This document shows, piece after piece, positions 38,203 through 47,053 of a stretch of DNA of 64,000 nt; position 1 is the first letter of the stretch; each line of letters starts with the position of its first letter. The notes below the pieces were generated by a model. It worked only from the letters and a program-made list of their open reading frames with translations, was not told where the DNA came from and searched no databases. Made by a program: the position numbers and the translations under genes. Where the stretch lies: NCBI RefSeq assembly GCF_036345915.1, contig NZ_CP107785.1, positions 7,502,001 to 7,566,000 on the forward strand. The letters are read 5' to 3'. The DNA is from Nocardia sp. NBC_00565 (lineage in GTDB: Bacteria > Actinomycetota > Actinomycetes > Mycobacteriales > Mycobacteriaceae).

Positions 38203-38709
38203 ACCGAGCCGTTCATGGCGGTGCTGCCGGTCGATCACCCGCTGGCGGACCATGCCACCCTCACCGGCCCCGACCTCGCCGACGACCCGCTGGTGTTCTT
38301 CCCCCGGGCCGCGGGCTCCCATGCCCACGACAAGAATCTGCGACCCCTGGTGGAAGCTGGTTACCGGCCCCGCATCGTGCAGGAGGGCAACAACTGGACC
38401 ACCATCCTCCACCTGGTGGGTGAGGGGCTGGGCGTCACTATCGCACCGCGCAGCGCGACGTTCACCGCGCCGCAGACCGTGCGCATCGTGCCACTCACCG
38501 AAACCACCGCCACGACAACGGTTTACGTGGCTCACCGGGTCGATGACGATCGGGCTCTCGTTCGCAACTTCCTTGCGCTACTGCCGAAGGATGACGCTCG
38601 GGCGAGCGGCCCGGAGGATCGGACGGCATATGCGGCAGCAGATCTGGACGTAGTGCCGGAAATCACGGCCGCAACCACCGAGGCACGTAGCGATATCGGG
38701 AGCGGCTGA
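38203..38709 (+). pseudogene. LysR-family effector-binding domain fragment
   Basis: The frame reads EPFMAVLPVDHPLADHATLT, then LVFFPRAAGSHAHDKNLRPL, then LVGEGLGVTIAPRSAT and a tail ending at TGA 38707. That is the second half of a LysR-type periplasmic-binding-like domain. The HTH and first lobe are missing. It is fused by deletion to the sigma-factor remnant. Confidence 0.75.
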
Positions 38710-38945
38710 TTCCCGGGGCGTCGCGGTCTCTGCCGAAACGAGCCGTTCGATCCGCCACTTTCGCTGTTACGCCGACGGTGACCCGGAAACGGTCGCCAGG
38801 TAACTCTCGATTTGTCACCTATCCGTGCAGCAGTCCCGACATTGCAGATATTGATGCGACTCTGACGACACTGGATACGGGGTTCCGCGCGGTCCGGTCT
38901 ACCACTCGCTGCGACCTCTCCCGATCCGTCGCGCCCACAGGTGCA
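38710..38945. other. Intergenic region
   Basis: No gene, repeat or hairpin recognised in this 236-bp spacer. Confidence 0.4.
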
Positions 38946-39509
38946 TCAACTTCTGCGCGTCGCATCCACTACACAGGCATCCACGGCTCGCACCCGCTCG
39001 TCTGCCGGCGAAATACTCAGCGGTGACGACGAGGCTTTCGGGAATTGCGAGTTGCTGCGTGCGCCACCGGTGGAGGCGTAGACGACGTGGTCGCGCAGGA
39101 TCCACACGTCCGAACGCTCTTCCATCTGTCCGGATGCGTCGAGGGTCGTCGCGCCGAAGAACGTGAGACGACCGTCAATGATCACCGTGGCATTGGTGAG
39201 CCGGTAGCCATCCATGGTCAGGCCCGCTTGCACCTGCGCGACAACACTGTCCGACGCTGGCGCGCATCTCGGATCCGACAGAGACACCGGCGCAGCGGCC
39301 GGTGTGGTTGGCAGCGCGGTAGGGGCTGAGCTGCTCGTTGTACTCGCCGCAGTCGATTCCGACTCTTCCGCACCCAGGCCGAGCGCCTTCGAGACGAGCA
39401 CGACGACGACTAACAGTGCGAACACACCGACAACGCTGCTGATCAGGGCGCGCACCACAGCATTAGCTTGCCCGCGTATGCCGAGGCGTTCGTCTGGTTC
39501 GATGGACAT
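38946..39509 (-). CDS. Single-pass membrane protein of unknown function
   Basis: A 187-residue protein from ATG 39509 (AGGG upstream). A short cytoplasmic N-terminus (about 1-20), one transmembrane helix (VVGVFALLVVVVLVSKALGL, about 25-45), a Ser/Thr/Ala-rich linker (about 50-85), then a compact external domain with two Cys (DPRCAPASD near the start, VDACVVDA at the end). The domain reads GYRLTNATVIIDGRLTFFGA and SDVWILRDHVVYAST, a beta-rich pattern. I do not recognise the family. The frame is intact, unlike its neighbours. Confidence 0.65.
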   Translation of the reverse strand: MSIEPDERLGIRGQANAVVRALISSVVGVFALLVVVVLVSKALGLGAEESESTAASTTSSSAPTALPTTPAAAPVSLSDPRCAPASDSVVAQVQAGLTMDGYRLTNATVIIDGRLTFFGATTLDASGQMEERSDVWILRDHVVYASTGGARSNSQFPKASSSPLSISPADERVRAVDACVVDATRRS

Positions 39510-39813
39510 GGGAATCCCTTTGTGCGATTGACGGATTGACCGCGCCGCGAGCACCTATTGACCCTGCGCACGAGGCGCAGGAATCAGCCTGTTCACGGCA
39601 CGCCATGGCAACGTTAGCGCCATAGGAACCCGAGCAGCGCGCCGATCTTCACTCACGAAATCGTGCACGGCGCGACCAGCAACGAAGTGTTACAACAAGT
39701 TTGGCCGTCTGTCGCCTGCCAGTGGAAGGGTTATGCGTGCCGCGTTTGTGGCCCGAGCATCCGATGACTGGTACGCCTGCTGTGGTTCAACCGCCGCAGA
39801 TGCCTCCTGCTGA
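39510..39813. other. Intergenic region
   Basis: About 300 bp with no supported gene. It separates the membrane-protein promoter from the helicase remnant. Confidence 0.4.
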
Positions 39814-40017
39814 TTCGTCATCGTCGACGAATGCCACCACATCGCCGCATCCGCCTTCACCGAAGTCCTCAACCAAATACCCGCCCGATACTGGCTCGGA
39901 CTCACGGCCACCCCCTACCGGCGCGATCAGCTCAACGACCTGATCTACCACCAACTCGGCTCACGCACCCACACTGTCGACAGTCCCGCGGCAGGACAAC
40001 TACCGACCATACGGTGA
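39814..40017 (+). pseudogene. Superfamily 2 (DEAD/DEAH-like) helicase fragment
   Basis: Sixty-seven codons reading FVIVDECHHIAASAFTEVLN, then YWLGLTATPYRRDQLNDLIY. Motif II (DECH) and motif III (TATP) of an SF2 helicase are present with correct spacing. There is no Walker A upstream and nothing of the C-terminal RecA domain. It ends at TGA 40015. Such helicases occur in restriction and defence islands. It lies 71 bp from the IS left end. Confidence 0.7.
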
Positions 40018-40156
40018 AACGCCTGCCCCGCCCCGTGCTCAAGATTCATCCGACGCAATCGGGACTGCCCTGGCTTCGGTTGACTCCTTGACCTGCCCCA
40101 GGGTTCAGTTACCCGTTTCGGTGTGAAGATCGGCCTTTGCTGAGAGGCTCCGATCC

Positions 40157-40453
40157 ATGCCCCGACCGTATCCGCCGGAGTTCCGATTCCGAGCTGTCGC
40201 GCTCGTACGAGCCGGCAAACAGATCACCACCGCCGCCGCCGAGCTCGGGATCAGCGCCGCCGCTCTGCACAACTGGGTCCGCCAAGACCAGATCGACCGC
40301 GGTGAACGCCCCGGCACGACCACAGCGGACAACGCCGAGCTGGCCAAGGCCAACAAGCGGATTCGTGAACTCGAAACCGAGGTCGAGATCCTGAAGAAGG
40401 CAGCCAAGCTGCTCGGTGAGGATCGCCCTGCCCCAAAAGGGTTCACCCGGTAA
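40157..40453 (+). CDS. IS3-family transposase OrfA
   Basis: A 98-residue protein with the helix-turn-helix of IS3 OrfA (RAVALVRAGKQITTAAAELG, then SAAALHNWVRQ) and a leucine-zipper-like helix (AELAKANKRIRELETEVEIL). It ends at TAA 40451. The sequence CAAAAGG just before its end is a plausible -1 slippage site that would extend it into OrfB as the active OrfAB transposase. Confidence 0.93.
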   Translation: MPRPYPPEFRFRAVALVRAGKQITTAAAELGISAAALHNWVRQDQIDRGERPGTTTADNAELAKANKRIRELETEVEILKKAAKLLGEDRPAPKGFTR

Positions 40454-41145
40454 TCGACACTCTCGTCGATGCCGGGCACCCGGCCAAGGTGTGCTGTCGG
40501 CTCCTCGGGGTCAGCAGCCCCGGCTACTACCGATATCGGACGCGCCCGCTGTCGCCGACGAAGATGCGCCGCCAGTGGCTCACCGGCCTGATCGGGGAGG
40601 TGCACAACGCATCTCGTCAAACCTACGGATCGCGAAGAGTCCATGCGGAACTGACTCGCGGAATGGGCATCGTGGTCAGCGAGCACCTGGTGGCCGAGCT
40701 GATGAGCCTGGCGGGCATCGCCGGTCTTCCCGGCCCGGCCAAGGTGAAGCGACTCCGCGGTGTTGCTACTTCCGATGATCTCGTGCGCCGCAAGTTCCAC
40801 CGACTGTCGCCAAATGAGCTGTGGGTCACCGACATAACCGAACATCCGACCCGAGAGGGCAAGGTCTACTGCTGCGCAGTCATGGACACCTTCAGCCGCA
40901 AGATTGTCGGCTGGTCGATCGACAATTCCCAGGACTCGATCCTGGTCGTGAACGCGCTCGACATGGCAATCAAGAACCGAAAGCCGGTGCCGGGCGGGAT
41001 CGTTCACGCCGACCACGGGGTTCAGTTCACCTCTTGGGCGTTTACGAACAAGATCCGCTCCGCCGGGCTGATGCCGTCGTTCGGCACCATCGGTGACGGG
41101 TATGAGGTGAGTCGGCGGCGGGAATCGCACCCACCGCCGCTCTCA

Positions 41146-41179
41146 GAACCGTGCTTAACAGTCTCCCGTTACACGGCTC
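41146..41179 (-). ncRNA. Group II intron domain V
   Basis: The minus-strand 34-nt hairpin begins GAGCCGTG and ends CACGGTTC, with the paired arms, bulge and terminal loop of the catalytic domain V. The length is exactly 34 nt. The reverse-transcriptase stop codon (41169-41171) falls inside it, so the ORF overlaps the catalytic RNA. Confidence 0.85.
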
Positions 41180-42446
41180 CCGCTGTTGAACCAGTAGGCA
41201 ATGCGCCGTGCTTCCAGTGCGCGAACATGCCCGGATAAACCGAAGCTATCTCGGCGAGTTGCCTCCGGGCTTTCCCGGATGCACGGCGAAACCGTTTGTA
41301 CTTCCTCCTCGCCCATTTCACGAGGAACGGATTGATCCTTTGCTCGAGGAATCGGATCAACTCGGACTTGTAGAAGCGCCCGTAGTAGTTGATCCAGCCC
41401 GCCACGACGGGGTTGATCATCGCGGCGATCTCCTTGAAGCTCAGCGCGGTCCAGCGACCCAACTGCCAGTTCCGGATGGTCCTGGCCATGGACTTCCTCG
41501 CCTGCTTGCTCACCGAGGGCAGGAAGCCGGATTTCAGCCTCCCGTCCCGCAAGCGAGATGCCCGGCACCGGAACGTGAACCCGAGGAAGGTGAACTCCGT
41601 GACCGGGAAATCCAGGTCACGACCCTCCTGCTTGCAATACACGATCCGGGTCTTGTCCGGGTGCAGATTCAGACCGAATTGCCGCAGCCTGCGCCCGATC
41701 GCGTCGCGGACGAATTCCGCTTGCTTCTCACTGGCGCAATGGATTACGGCGTCGTCGCAGTACCGCTCGAACCTGATCGACGGGAACTCTCGATCCAACC
41801 AGACATCGAAAGCGTAGTGCATGAACAGATTCGACAACAACGGCGAAATCGCGGACCCCTGCGGAGTCCCCTTGTCCCGCCCAAAGAGCGTCCCATCGGT
41901 CTGCTGCATAGGCGCGATGAGCCACCGCTTCACATACAGCACAACCCACGGCAACTCGGTGTGTTTCTCGACAGCGGCGACGATGGGACCATGCGGAACG
42001 TTATCGAAGAAGCCCTGGATATCGAGATCGATGACCCACGGCTGTCGCCAACACCGTTGCTTGCACGTTTCCACCGCCTCCCACGCCGACCGGCCCGGAC
42101 GATAACCATACGAATCCGGGTGGAACACCTTCTCCACCTCAGGATTCAACACCATGGCCACCGCAGTCTGAGCTATCCGATCGGCGACAGTCGGGACCCC
42201 GAGGGTCCGGACCCCGCCACCATGTTTCGGGATCTCCACCGCCCGAACGGGCGGCGGAAAATAGCTTCCCGACGACAGCCGATTCCAAAGCTTGAACAGG
42301 TTGTTCTTCTCGTCCTGTTCGAACTCCGCCAGCGACTGCCCATCAACACCGGCCGCTCCCTTGTTGGCCTTGACTCTCTGATATGCGTTCCACACCAAAG
42401 TTTTCGGGATATCGAACGGCTTGCCTACCGATCTCGTCTCGGTCAT
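41169..42446 (-). CDS. ltrA: Group II intron-encoded reverse transcriptase/maturase
   Basis: A 425-residue protein from ATG 42446 with GGAGG 6 nt upstream. RT motifs: NKGAAGVDGQSLAEFE, FPPPVRAVEIPKHGGGVRTL, PDSYGYRPGRSA, DLDIQGFFDNVPH, the GTPQGSAISPLLSNLF block and the catalytic box RYCDDAVIHC (YCDD instead of the commoner YADD). The maturase X domain has AGWINYYGRFYKSELI. There is no HNH endonuclease domain, so integration probably uses nascent DNA strands. The frame is intact. Confidence 0.92.
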   Translation of the reverse strand: MTETRSVGKPFDIPKTLVWNAYQRVKANKGAAGVDGQSLAEFEQDEKNNLFKLWNRLSSGSYFPPPVRAVEIPKHGGGVRTLGVPTVADRIAQTAVAMVLNPEVEKVFHPDSYGYRPGRSAWEAVETCKQRCWRQPWVIDLDIQGFFDNVPHGPIVAAVEKHTELPWVVLYVKRWLIAPMQQTDGTLFGRDKGTPQGSAISPLLSNLFMHYAFDVWLDREFPSIRFERYCDDAVIHCASEKQAEFVRDAIGRRLRQFGLNLHPDKTRIVYCKQEGRDLDFPVTEFTFLGFTFRCRASRLRDGRLKSGFLPSVSKQARKSMARTIRNWQLGRWTALSFKEIAAMINPVVAGWINYYGRFYKSELIRFLEQRINPFLVKWARRKYKRFRRASGKARRQLAEIASVYPGMFAHWKHGALPTGSTAGAV

Positions 42447-43321
42447 CAGATTCCTCCCATTACTGGTTGATCAGCGATCGAAACCCAACAACACGCCCCC
42501 TTCGCTCCGCCCCCATTACAGGAGCTTCACCGCTACTACGGGGCGTTCCGCCCTCCTGACACGCAACCAGGTTCTGCACCCGTCTCGCGCCCACCTCAAC
42601 CAGCGGACACCGTTTCACGTCGAGGAGTTCTCCTGTTCCGTTGTGGAGCCCGGACCGAGCTCGCGCCACCTTCATGCCGGACACCACCAGACCAATCAGC
42701 AGGCACTCGTCTGACTCATCCCGGGACAGCATTGAGGCCCCGGTTTCGATGTCACTTACATCTAACGACACGTCATCAGTGGTTCACTCACGTTCGCCTT
42801 CTCAGCCCATACCTGCCGCATCTTGTGCCGCTTTTCCCACGACGCTCACCACCACGACTCATTCACCGCAGCAGCTCGGGGCGGTTTGGTACCTGCACCT
42901 GCATGCCGATACCGAAGGACCTTCCTTCATCTCCACAACAGCACGGCGACAACAAGATTCGTGCTTCTACATCACGACCTTCCTCTCACCTTCAGGACAC
43001 ACCAACGCGATGATGGAATCGTTCTGGTCGAGCATGCAGATCGAGCTGTTGAACCGGAAGAGATGGCGGACCCGCCTCGATCTGGCGAACGCGATCTTCG
43101 ACTACATCGAGATCTTCTACAACCGTCAACGCCGTCACTCCCAGCTCGATTATGTGTCGCCGATCGAGCACGAACTACGCTACGAACATCTATCCGTCAC
43201 CGCCTGAGATTCACACTCCGACGGGTAACCAAGTCCTGGGGCAGGTCAGCGAGTCAATCAGATCCGGGGCAGTCCCGATCCACTCCGCTTGGCCGACAGG
43301 TTCAGATCGGTGCAAGGATCG

Positions 43322-44416
43322 GTGGCCGTGCGGGAAGACGAGAAGTTATTCGATCGGGTGCGTGGGGCGATGTTGGGTGGGGCGGTTGGTGATGCGCTCG
43401 GGTGGCCGATCGAGTTTTTGCAGTTGGCGCAGATCAGGGAGCGGCATGGGGTGGCCGGCGTCACCGATTTCCTGCCTGGCCTGATGCCCGATGCGCCGCA
43501 GCAGATTACCGATGACACGCAGATGACGTTGTTCACCGCCGAAGGCTTGCTGCGTTGTCCGCCCGGCGCGGATCCGGCTCCAGTGCTGCGGCGCGCGTAT
43601 CTGCGCTGGCTGACCACTCAGGAGGAAGCCAAGCCCGCGCCCGAACCCGACGGCTGGTTGGCGGGGCGGCAGTTCCTTTATGCGATGCGGTCGCCGGGCC
43701 ATGCGTGCACGAGTGGGTTGCGGCTCCAAGCGAAGGAATATCGGGCGCCGCATCTGCCCGGCGAGCCGGGGCCGGTGAATCCGAATTCGAAGGGATGCGG
43801 GACCGTGATGCGGTCAGCACCATTCGGTCTCGCCGCGCTCGGTCCACACAAGGCGTTCGACGCCGCGATGCGATGCGCCCAACTCACCCACGGCCATCCG
43901 ACCGGCTATCTTGCCGCGGGAGCGTTCGCGGCCCTGATCGACAGCGTGCTGGGTGGGGTCGAACTGCCGATCGCCGTGCGCGACATCATCATCCGACTCA
44001 CCTCGATGCCAGCAGACAGCTCCGAGACGGTGTCCGCCCTGACCGGTGCGCTGGCGTTCGCACATCTCGGCCCGCCGACGCCGGAGCGGGTCGAGCAAGT
44101 CGGGCAGGGCTGGGTCGCCGAGGAGTGTCTCGCCATCGCCGTCTACTGCGCGCTATACGCGTTCCGGACCGGCGACGTGCGTGGCGCGCTGCTGCTGTCG
44201 GTGAACCATTCTGGCGACTCCGATTCCACCGGCGCGGTGGCCGGCAACCTTATCGGTGCGGCCCACGGATTGTCCGCCCTGCCGCACGAGTGGGTATCTG
44301 CGGTCGAGGGCCGCGACGAATTGGTCCAGATCGCCGACGATCTCGTCCTGAACTTCTTCTACCGAGACCGTTCCCGCCTCGGGACTCGCTATCCGCCCGA
44401 TACTTCGGTGAACTGA
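43322..44416 (+). CDS. ADP-ribosylglycohydrolase (DraG family) 1
   Basis: A 364-residue enzyme that would remove ADP-ribose from proteins or nucleic acids. Landmarks: RGAMLGGAVGDALGWPIEFL at the front, the metal-binding ITDDTQMTLFTAEGLL, the GCGTVMRSAPFGL loop, LTHGHPTGYLAAGAFA, and the C-terminal metal motif NHSGDSDSTGAVAGNLIGA. GTG 43322 is chosen; GTG 43328 (AAGGA 9 nt upstream) is an alternative. It begins 74 bp after the IS end. A second DraG-like gene follows, and an ADP-ribosyltransferase toxin lies 2.9 kb downstream of the end of this gene. That context suggests an antidote role. Confidence 0.92.
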   Translation: MAVREDEKLFDRVRGAMLGGAVGDALGWPIEFLQLAQIRERHGVAGVTDFLPGLMPDAPQQITDDTQMTLFTAEGLLRCPPGADPAPVLRRAYLRWLTTQEEAKPAPEPDGWLAGRQFLYAMRSPGHACTSGLRLQAKEYRAPHLPGEPGPVNPNSKGCGTVMRSAPFGLAALGPHKAFDAAMRCAQLTHGHPTGYLAAGAFAALIDSVLGGVELPIAVRDIIIRLTSMPADSSETVSALTGALAFAHLGPPTPERVEQVGQGWVAEECLAIAVYCALYAFRTGDVRGALLLSVNHSGDSDSTGAVAGNLIGAAHGLSALPHEWVSAVEGRDELVQIADDLVLNFFYRDRSRLGTRYPPDTSVN

Positions 44417-44460
44417 ACTGAGCACCAAGCGGCTTCGAGGTTTCGGCGCCGTCGTCATAT

Positions 44461-44483
44461 CGCGTGTACATCTCGTACACGCG
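44461..44483. promoter_or_regulatory. Inverted repeat CGCGTGTAC-N5-GTACACGCG
   Basis: A perfect 9-bp dyad between the two ADP-ribosylglycohydrolase genes, 25 bp before the larger palindrome. Operator-like size. No cognate regulator is adjacent. Confidence 0.5.
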
Positions 44484-44507
44484 CTCGACCTCGCGAGCGC
44501 CTTCGAT

Positions 44508-44540
44508 AGGCAACTATCCGGAATTTCCGGATAGTTGCCT
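44508..44540. promoter_or_regulatory. 33-bp perfect palindrome
   Basis: AGGCAACTATCCGGAA, one central T, then its exact complement: a 16-bp perfect inverted repeat ending 57 bp before the second glycohydrolase start. The near-zero loop argues against a normal RNA terminator and for a DNA site, but cruciform or terminator function is possible. Confidence 0.6.
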
Positions 44541-44597
44541 CGATCACACATTCGCCATCCGCGTAGATCGTCTTCCCCTTGGCTATCATCGGACGCA

Positions 44598-45575
44598 ATG
44601 CATGTCGACTTGATGCTTGATTCTTTGGATGGACTGTCCGTGGGGGACGCTTTGGGGCAGCAGTTCCCGATCATGCGCCGATCCATCGCAGATCTTCGGG
44701 CAGGTAATCTTCCTGCCGGACCGTGGGGGTGGACCGACGACACCGAGATGGCCTGCTCTGTGGTTACCGAGCTGTGCAGTCGCGGCGGGATCGACCAGGA
44801 TCGGCTTGCTACCGCTTTTGCGCGACGCTTCGACCCGGGCCGTGACTACGGCTTCGCCACGGTCGGCACCTTGCGTCGAGTCCGCGATGGCGTGCATTGG
44901 CGCAAGGCGGCCGGGGCCGCGTTCGGTGACGAGGGTTCCTGTGGCAACGGTGCGGCCATGCGGGTTGCCCCGTTGGGTGCCTTCTATGCCGGCGATCCGG
45001 AAAAGGTTGTCGCCGAAGCGGTCCGGTCGGCGCAGGTGACACATCTGCATCCCGAAGGGGTCACCGGTGCCGTCGCGGTTGCACTCGCCGCAGCCCAAGC
45101 CGCGCATGCCCGCCTGAACGGAACACGGCCCACGCCAACCGAATTCATTACCAACGTCCTGGACCGCCTCGACCACAGTGACACGACCCGGCTGATCCGC
45201 CGCGCCCGCACCCTGCTCGGAGCCCCCGCCGCCGAGGCCGCGAACGAACTCGGCAACGGATCTCTGGTCACCGCGCAGAATACGGTGCCGTTCACGATGT
45301 GGGTCGCGGCCACATATCTGGACAACTACCCGGCCGCAGTCACCACATGTATTGCGGCAGACGGAGATATCGACACCACCAGCGCCATCGTCGGCGGGAT
45401 CGTCGCCGCCTACACCGGCAACCGCACGGGTCCGATCGTTGGGATACCCCAGACGTGGCTTGCCGCACGAGAGGCGTTGCCCCGCTGGTGCAACGCCATC
45501 GATCGAACACGCGGGCGCAAGAATTCTGTATTCGGCCGCGCTCGACGTTGGCTGTCCGGCGCATCGTCGAGATGA
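44598..45575 (+). CDS. ADP-ribosylglycohydrolase (DraG family) 2
   Basis: A 325-residue paralog, diverged from copy 1. ATG 44598 (MHVDLMLDSLDGLSVGDALG) is selected over an upstream frame extension. Metal motifs: GPWGWTDDTEMACSVVTELC and the C-terminal ADGDIDTTSAIVGGIVAAY. The middle has FGDEGSCGNGAAMRVAPLGA and QVTHLHPEGVTGAVAVALAA. The Arg-rich C-terminal tail (RTRGRKNSVFGRARRWLSG) is unusual. It lies 181 bp after copy 1 with two palindromes between, so it is likely a separate, regulated transcript. Likely role: hydrolysis of ADP-ribose from a target of the nearby toxin (inference). Confidence 0.92.
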   Translation: MHVDLMLDSLDGLSVGDALGQQFPIMRRSIADLRAGNLPAGPWGWTDDTEMACSVVTELCSRGGIDQDRLATAFARRFDPGRDYGFATVGTLRRVRDGVHWRKAAGAAFGDEGSCGNGAAMRVAPLGAFYAGDPEKVVAEAVRSAQVTHLHPEGVTGAVAVALAAAQAAHARLNGTRPTPTEFITNVLDRLDHSDTTRLIRRARTLLGAPAAEAANELGNGSLVTAQNTVPFTMWVAATYLDNYPAAVTTCIAADGDIDTTSAIVGGIVAAYTGNRTGPIVGIPQTWLAAREALPRWCNAIDRTRGRKNSVFGRARRWLSGASSR

Positions 45576-45614
45576 CCACGATTGACCGGCCGGCATGCGC
45601 GGCCCGGAAACCCT

Positions 45615-46306
45615 TCAGCCAACGCTCTTCTGTGGCTGATCTCCATCGTCCTCGGCAGTTTTTCGCAAACGCTCGGCCAGTTCGCGCAAGTTGCTGGTTG
45701 CCCGGGAATCACGACACCAGGTGTCGAGCTGGTCGGCGAAGTGAGCCAGGGCACCCCGGTCTGCTGCAATGCGAGTTCCGCCTCCACCGCGGCGAACGCT
45801 TCGAGAAGGTGAGCCACCTCATCCGAATTCGCCCCGTTGGGCACCGAAAGACCGCTGCGGCGCAACGTGTTATCCGTCGCTGACAGCCGTTCGCCGTACT
45901 CGAGAATTCGACCGAGCAGGGTCCGCGCCGCCCGATGCGCGGCGACCCGATCGCGCAGCGTCGCGGTCTTCAGCACCGGCATCGGCCACGCGGCATCCAG
46001 CCGATCCAGTAGGCGGCGGCAGGTCTCAGTTTCCAGAAACACCAGATGCTCGCCCCGGGTCGGGATCCGACCGTCTACCCGAATATGTTCGAACAGCGGC
46101 TCTTGGCTGCCAGGACCGCCGTCACCGTTGCGGTGGGCACCTACGAACCAACCGGCCCGGTTCGCCACGGCCAGATGTAACCGACTGAGGGGATCACCGT
46201 ACTGGGCCGTCACATCACGCCTGCCTATCACCGTGGCGATGACAGCGACGCGCACCGGTCTGATGTCGTCCTGATTCCCGACCGCGGTCAGCCGGTTGAT
46301 CGACAA
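45615..46306 (-). pseudogene. Conserved protein of unknown function, single-base frameshift
   Basis: On the minus strand the frame from about 46306 reads NQDDIRPVRVAVIATVIGRR, LSRLHLAVANRAGWFVGAHR, and RTLLGRILEYGERLSATDNT as far as AAVEAELAL. It then breaks near 45765, resuming one frame over as GALAHFADQLDTWCRD and RELAERLRKTAEDDGD with a stop at 45615. The start is unclear (TTG 46306). I do not know the family. A second copy of its N-terminal 45 codons lies at 49990-50130, with changes mostly at codon third positions, so both were once coding. Confidence 0.65.
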
Positions 46307-46365
46307 CCCCGAGCACGTCCTCGATCGACACCATCCACGCCGCCGCTCGAGCCCTGAAGCTCAAC

Positions 46366-46566
46366 GTGCGCGATGTCGCGCACTGGTCCAGTATCGCGCT
46401 CGAATCCGACGAGGCATACACCCCGCCACCGGAAGCAGCTCTCCTCGGTCGAGAGCAACGCAAACTCGTCAACGACCTCATCCGCGCGCTCGCGGCGACG
46501 AACCGACATCCACGGCCGCCCTTGAAGTTTCAGACCACCGGAATTGTCGTCCTATCCGGCGACTAG
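46366..46566 (+). pseudogene. Fragment of an XRE-like regulator (tentative)
   Basis: The frame opens at 46300 without a start codon and reads HAAARALKLNVRDVAHWSSI, EAALLGREQRKLVNDLIRAL and a short tail to TAG 46564. The second half resembles the C-terminal helix of small HTH regulators (PEAALLxxEEQRxLxxLIRA). GTG 46366 is the only start. The DNA-binding helix is absent, so it is probably a remnant. Confidence 0.4.
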
Positions 46567-46687
46567 CTTGTTAACGAGTGGCCACCGATGCGTGGTCCGG
46601 ATCGAGAGGTCTCTGATGGAACCGTACGTGCGTGGTCCGCGTCTAACCTACTGAGACCAAGACCGACCGACGACTGAGAGAATGTGC

Positions 46688-47020
46688 ATGGCTGAAGGTT
46701 CACCAACCACGGGGGCGCCGTTTGCGATTGTGCCTGACCATGTTTCGGATGCCGGACAGTATGTGCAGCGGACCGCGCAAACTCTCGTCAACGGTGTGCG
46801 GTCGGCCGACGCAGACGTGCAGGGGCTGATGACGAGCTGGAAAGGTACTGCGGCCACCGCCTATTCGACGGGGTGGGAGGAGACCCGGGACGGCGCCTTG
46901 CAGGTGCTCGAGGCCCTGAACACCATGGCTGAGCTGCTCGGTGTGGTAGGTGTCGAATACACCGGCACCGACACCACCAACGCCACCGGGCTGCGGCAAT
47001 CCTCACTGGATCTCCCGTAG
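46688..47020 (+). CDS. WXG100-family ESX (type VII) protein 1
   Basis: A 110-residue helical hairpin protein. ATG 46688 has GAGAG 7 nt upstream. The turn motif is WKG in LMTSWKGTAATAYSTGWEE, a WxG variant. The C-terminal YTGTD matches the YxxxD/E export signal of ESX substrates. It precedes a second WXG100 gene and a toxin, the standard order for LXG/WXG-partnered toxins: the small proteins escort the toxin to the type VII machine. No secretion apparatus gene is in the window. Confidence 0.85.
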   Translation: MAEGSPTTGAPFAIVPDHVSDAGQYVQRTAQTLVNGVRSADADVQGLMTSWKGTAATAYSTGWEETRDGALQVLEALNTMAELLGVVGVEYTGTDTTNATGLRQSSLDLP

Positions 47021-47053
47021 CTGATTCCGCGCAACCGAACAGGACTGTGGCAC

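Larger units (their letters stand above)
41106..43002 (-). mobile_element. Group II intron inserted antisense into the IS3 transposase
   Basis: On the minus strand the 5' end at 43002 reads GTGTG, matching the GUGYG consensus. About 555 nt of RNA-domain sequence precede the intron-encoded reverse transcriptase. A 34-nt domain V hairpin and a domain VI-like stem (GC-rich, 41111-41140) lie near the 3' end. The transposase frame fixes the boundaries to within a base: 41106 and 43002, 1,897 nt. The 3' end does not show the usual AY dinucleotide exactly, so the left edge may be off by one. Confidence 0.88.
40432..43207 (+). pseudogene. IS3-family transposase OrfB, interrupted by a group II intron
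   Basis: OrfB lies in the -1 frame relative to OrfA. The left part runs to 41105 and holds the rve-type integrase core: ELWVTDITEH with the first Asp, then GGIVHADHGVQFTS with the second. It breaks at GTIGDGY. The right part begins at 43003 and restores DNAMMESFWSSMQIELLNRK, including the catalytic Glu, then RRHSQLDYVSPIEHE to TGA 43205. Joining base 41105 to base 43003 gives an unbroken frame. Because the intron is antisense, splicing cannot repair this mRNA. Confidence 0.9.
40089..43248 (+). mobile_element. IS3-family insertion sequence carrying a group II intron
   Basis: Imperfect terminal inverted repeats of about 39 bp start TGACCTGCCCCAGG at the left end (40089) and finish with the complement at 43248; both also share GTTACCC and GTGTGAA. 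Removing the 1,897-bp intron leaves 1,263 bp, a typical IS3-family length. It encodes orfA and orfB with a -1 frameshift arrangement. No target-site duplication is seen (CCT on the left, GCG on the right), so flanking DNA may have been rearranged. Confidence 0.9.

Noticed and set aside
40086..43251. Target-site duplication of the IS3 element
   Set aside because: The flanking trimers are CCT and GCG, so no duplication is present.
44508..44540. Plain terminator of glycohydrolase 1
   Set aside because: It lies 92 bp after the stop, has a 1-nt loop and no U-tract; a DNA-binding site is more likely, so it was listed as regulatory.
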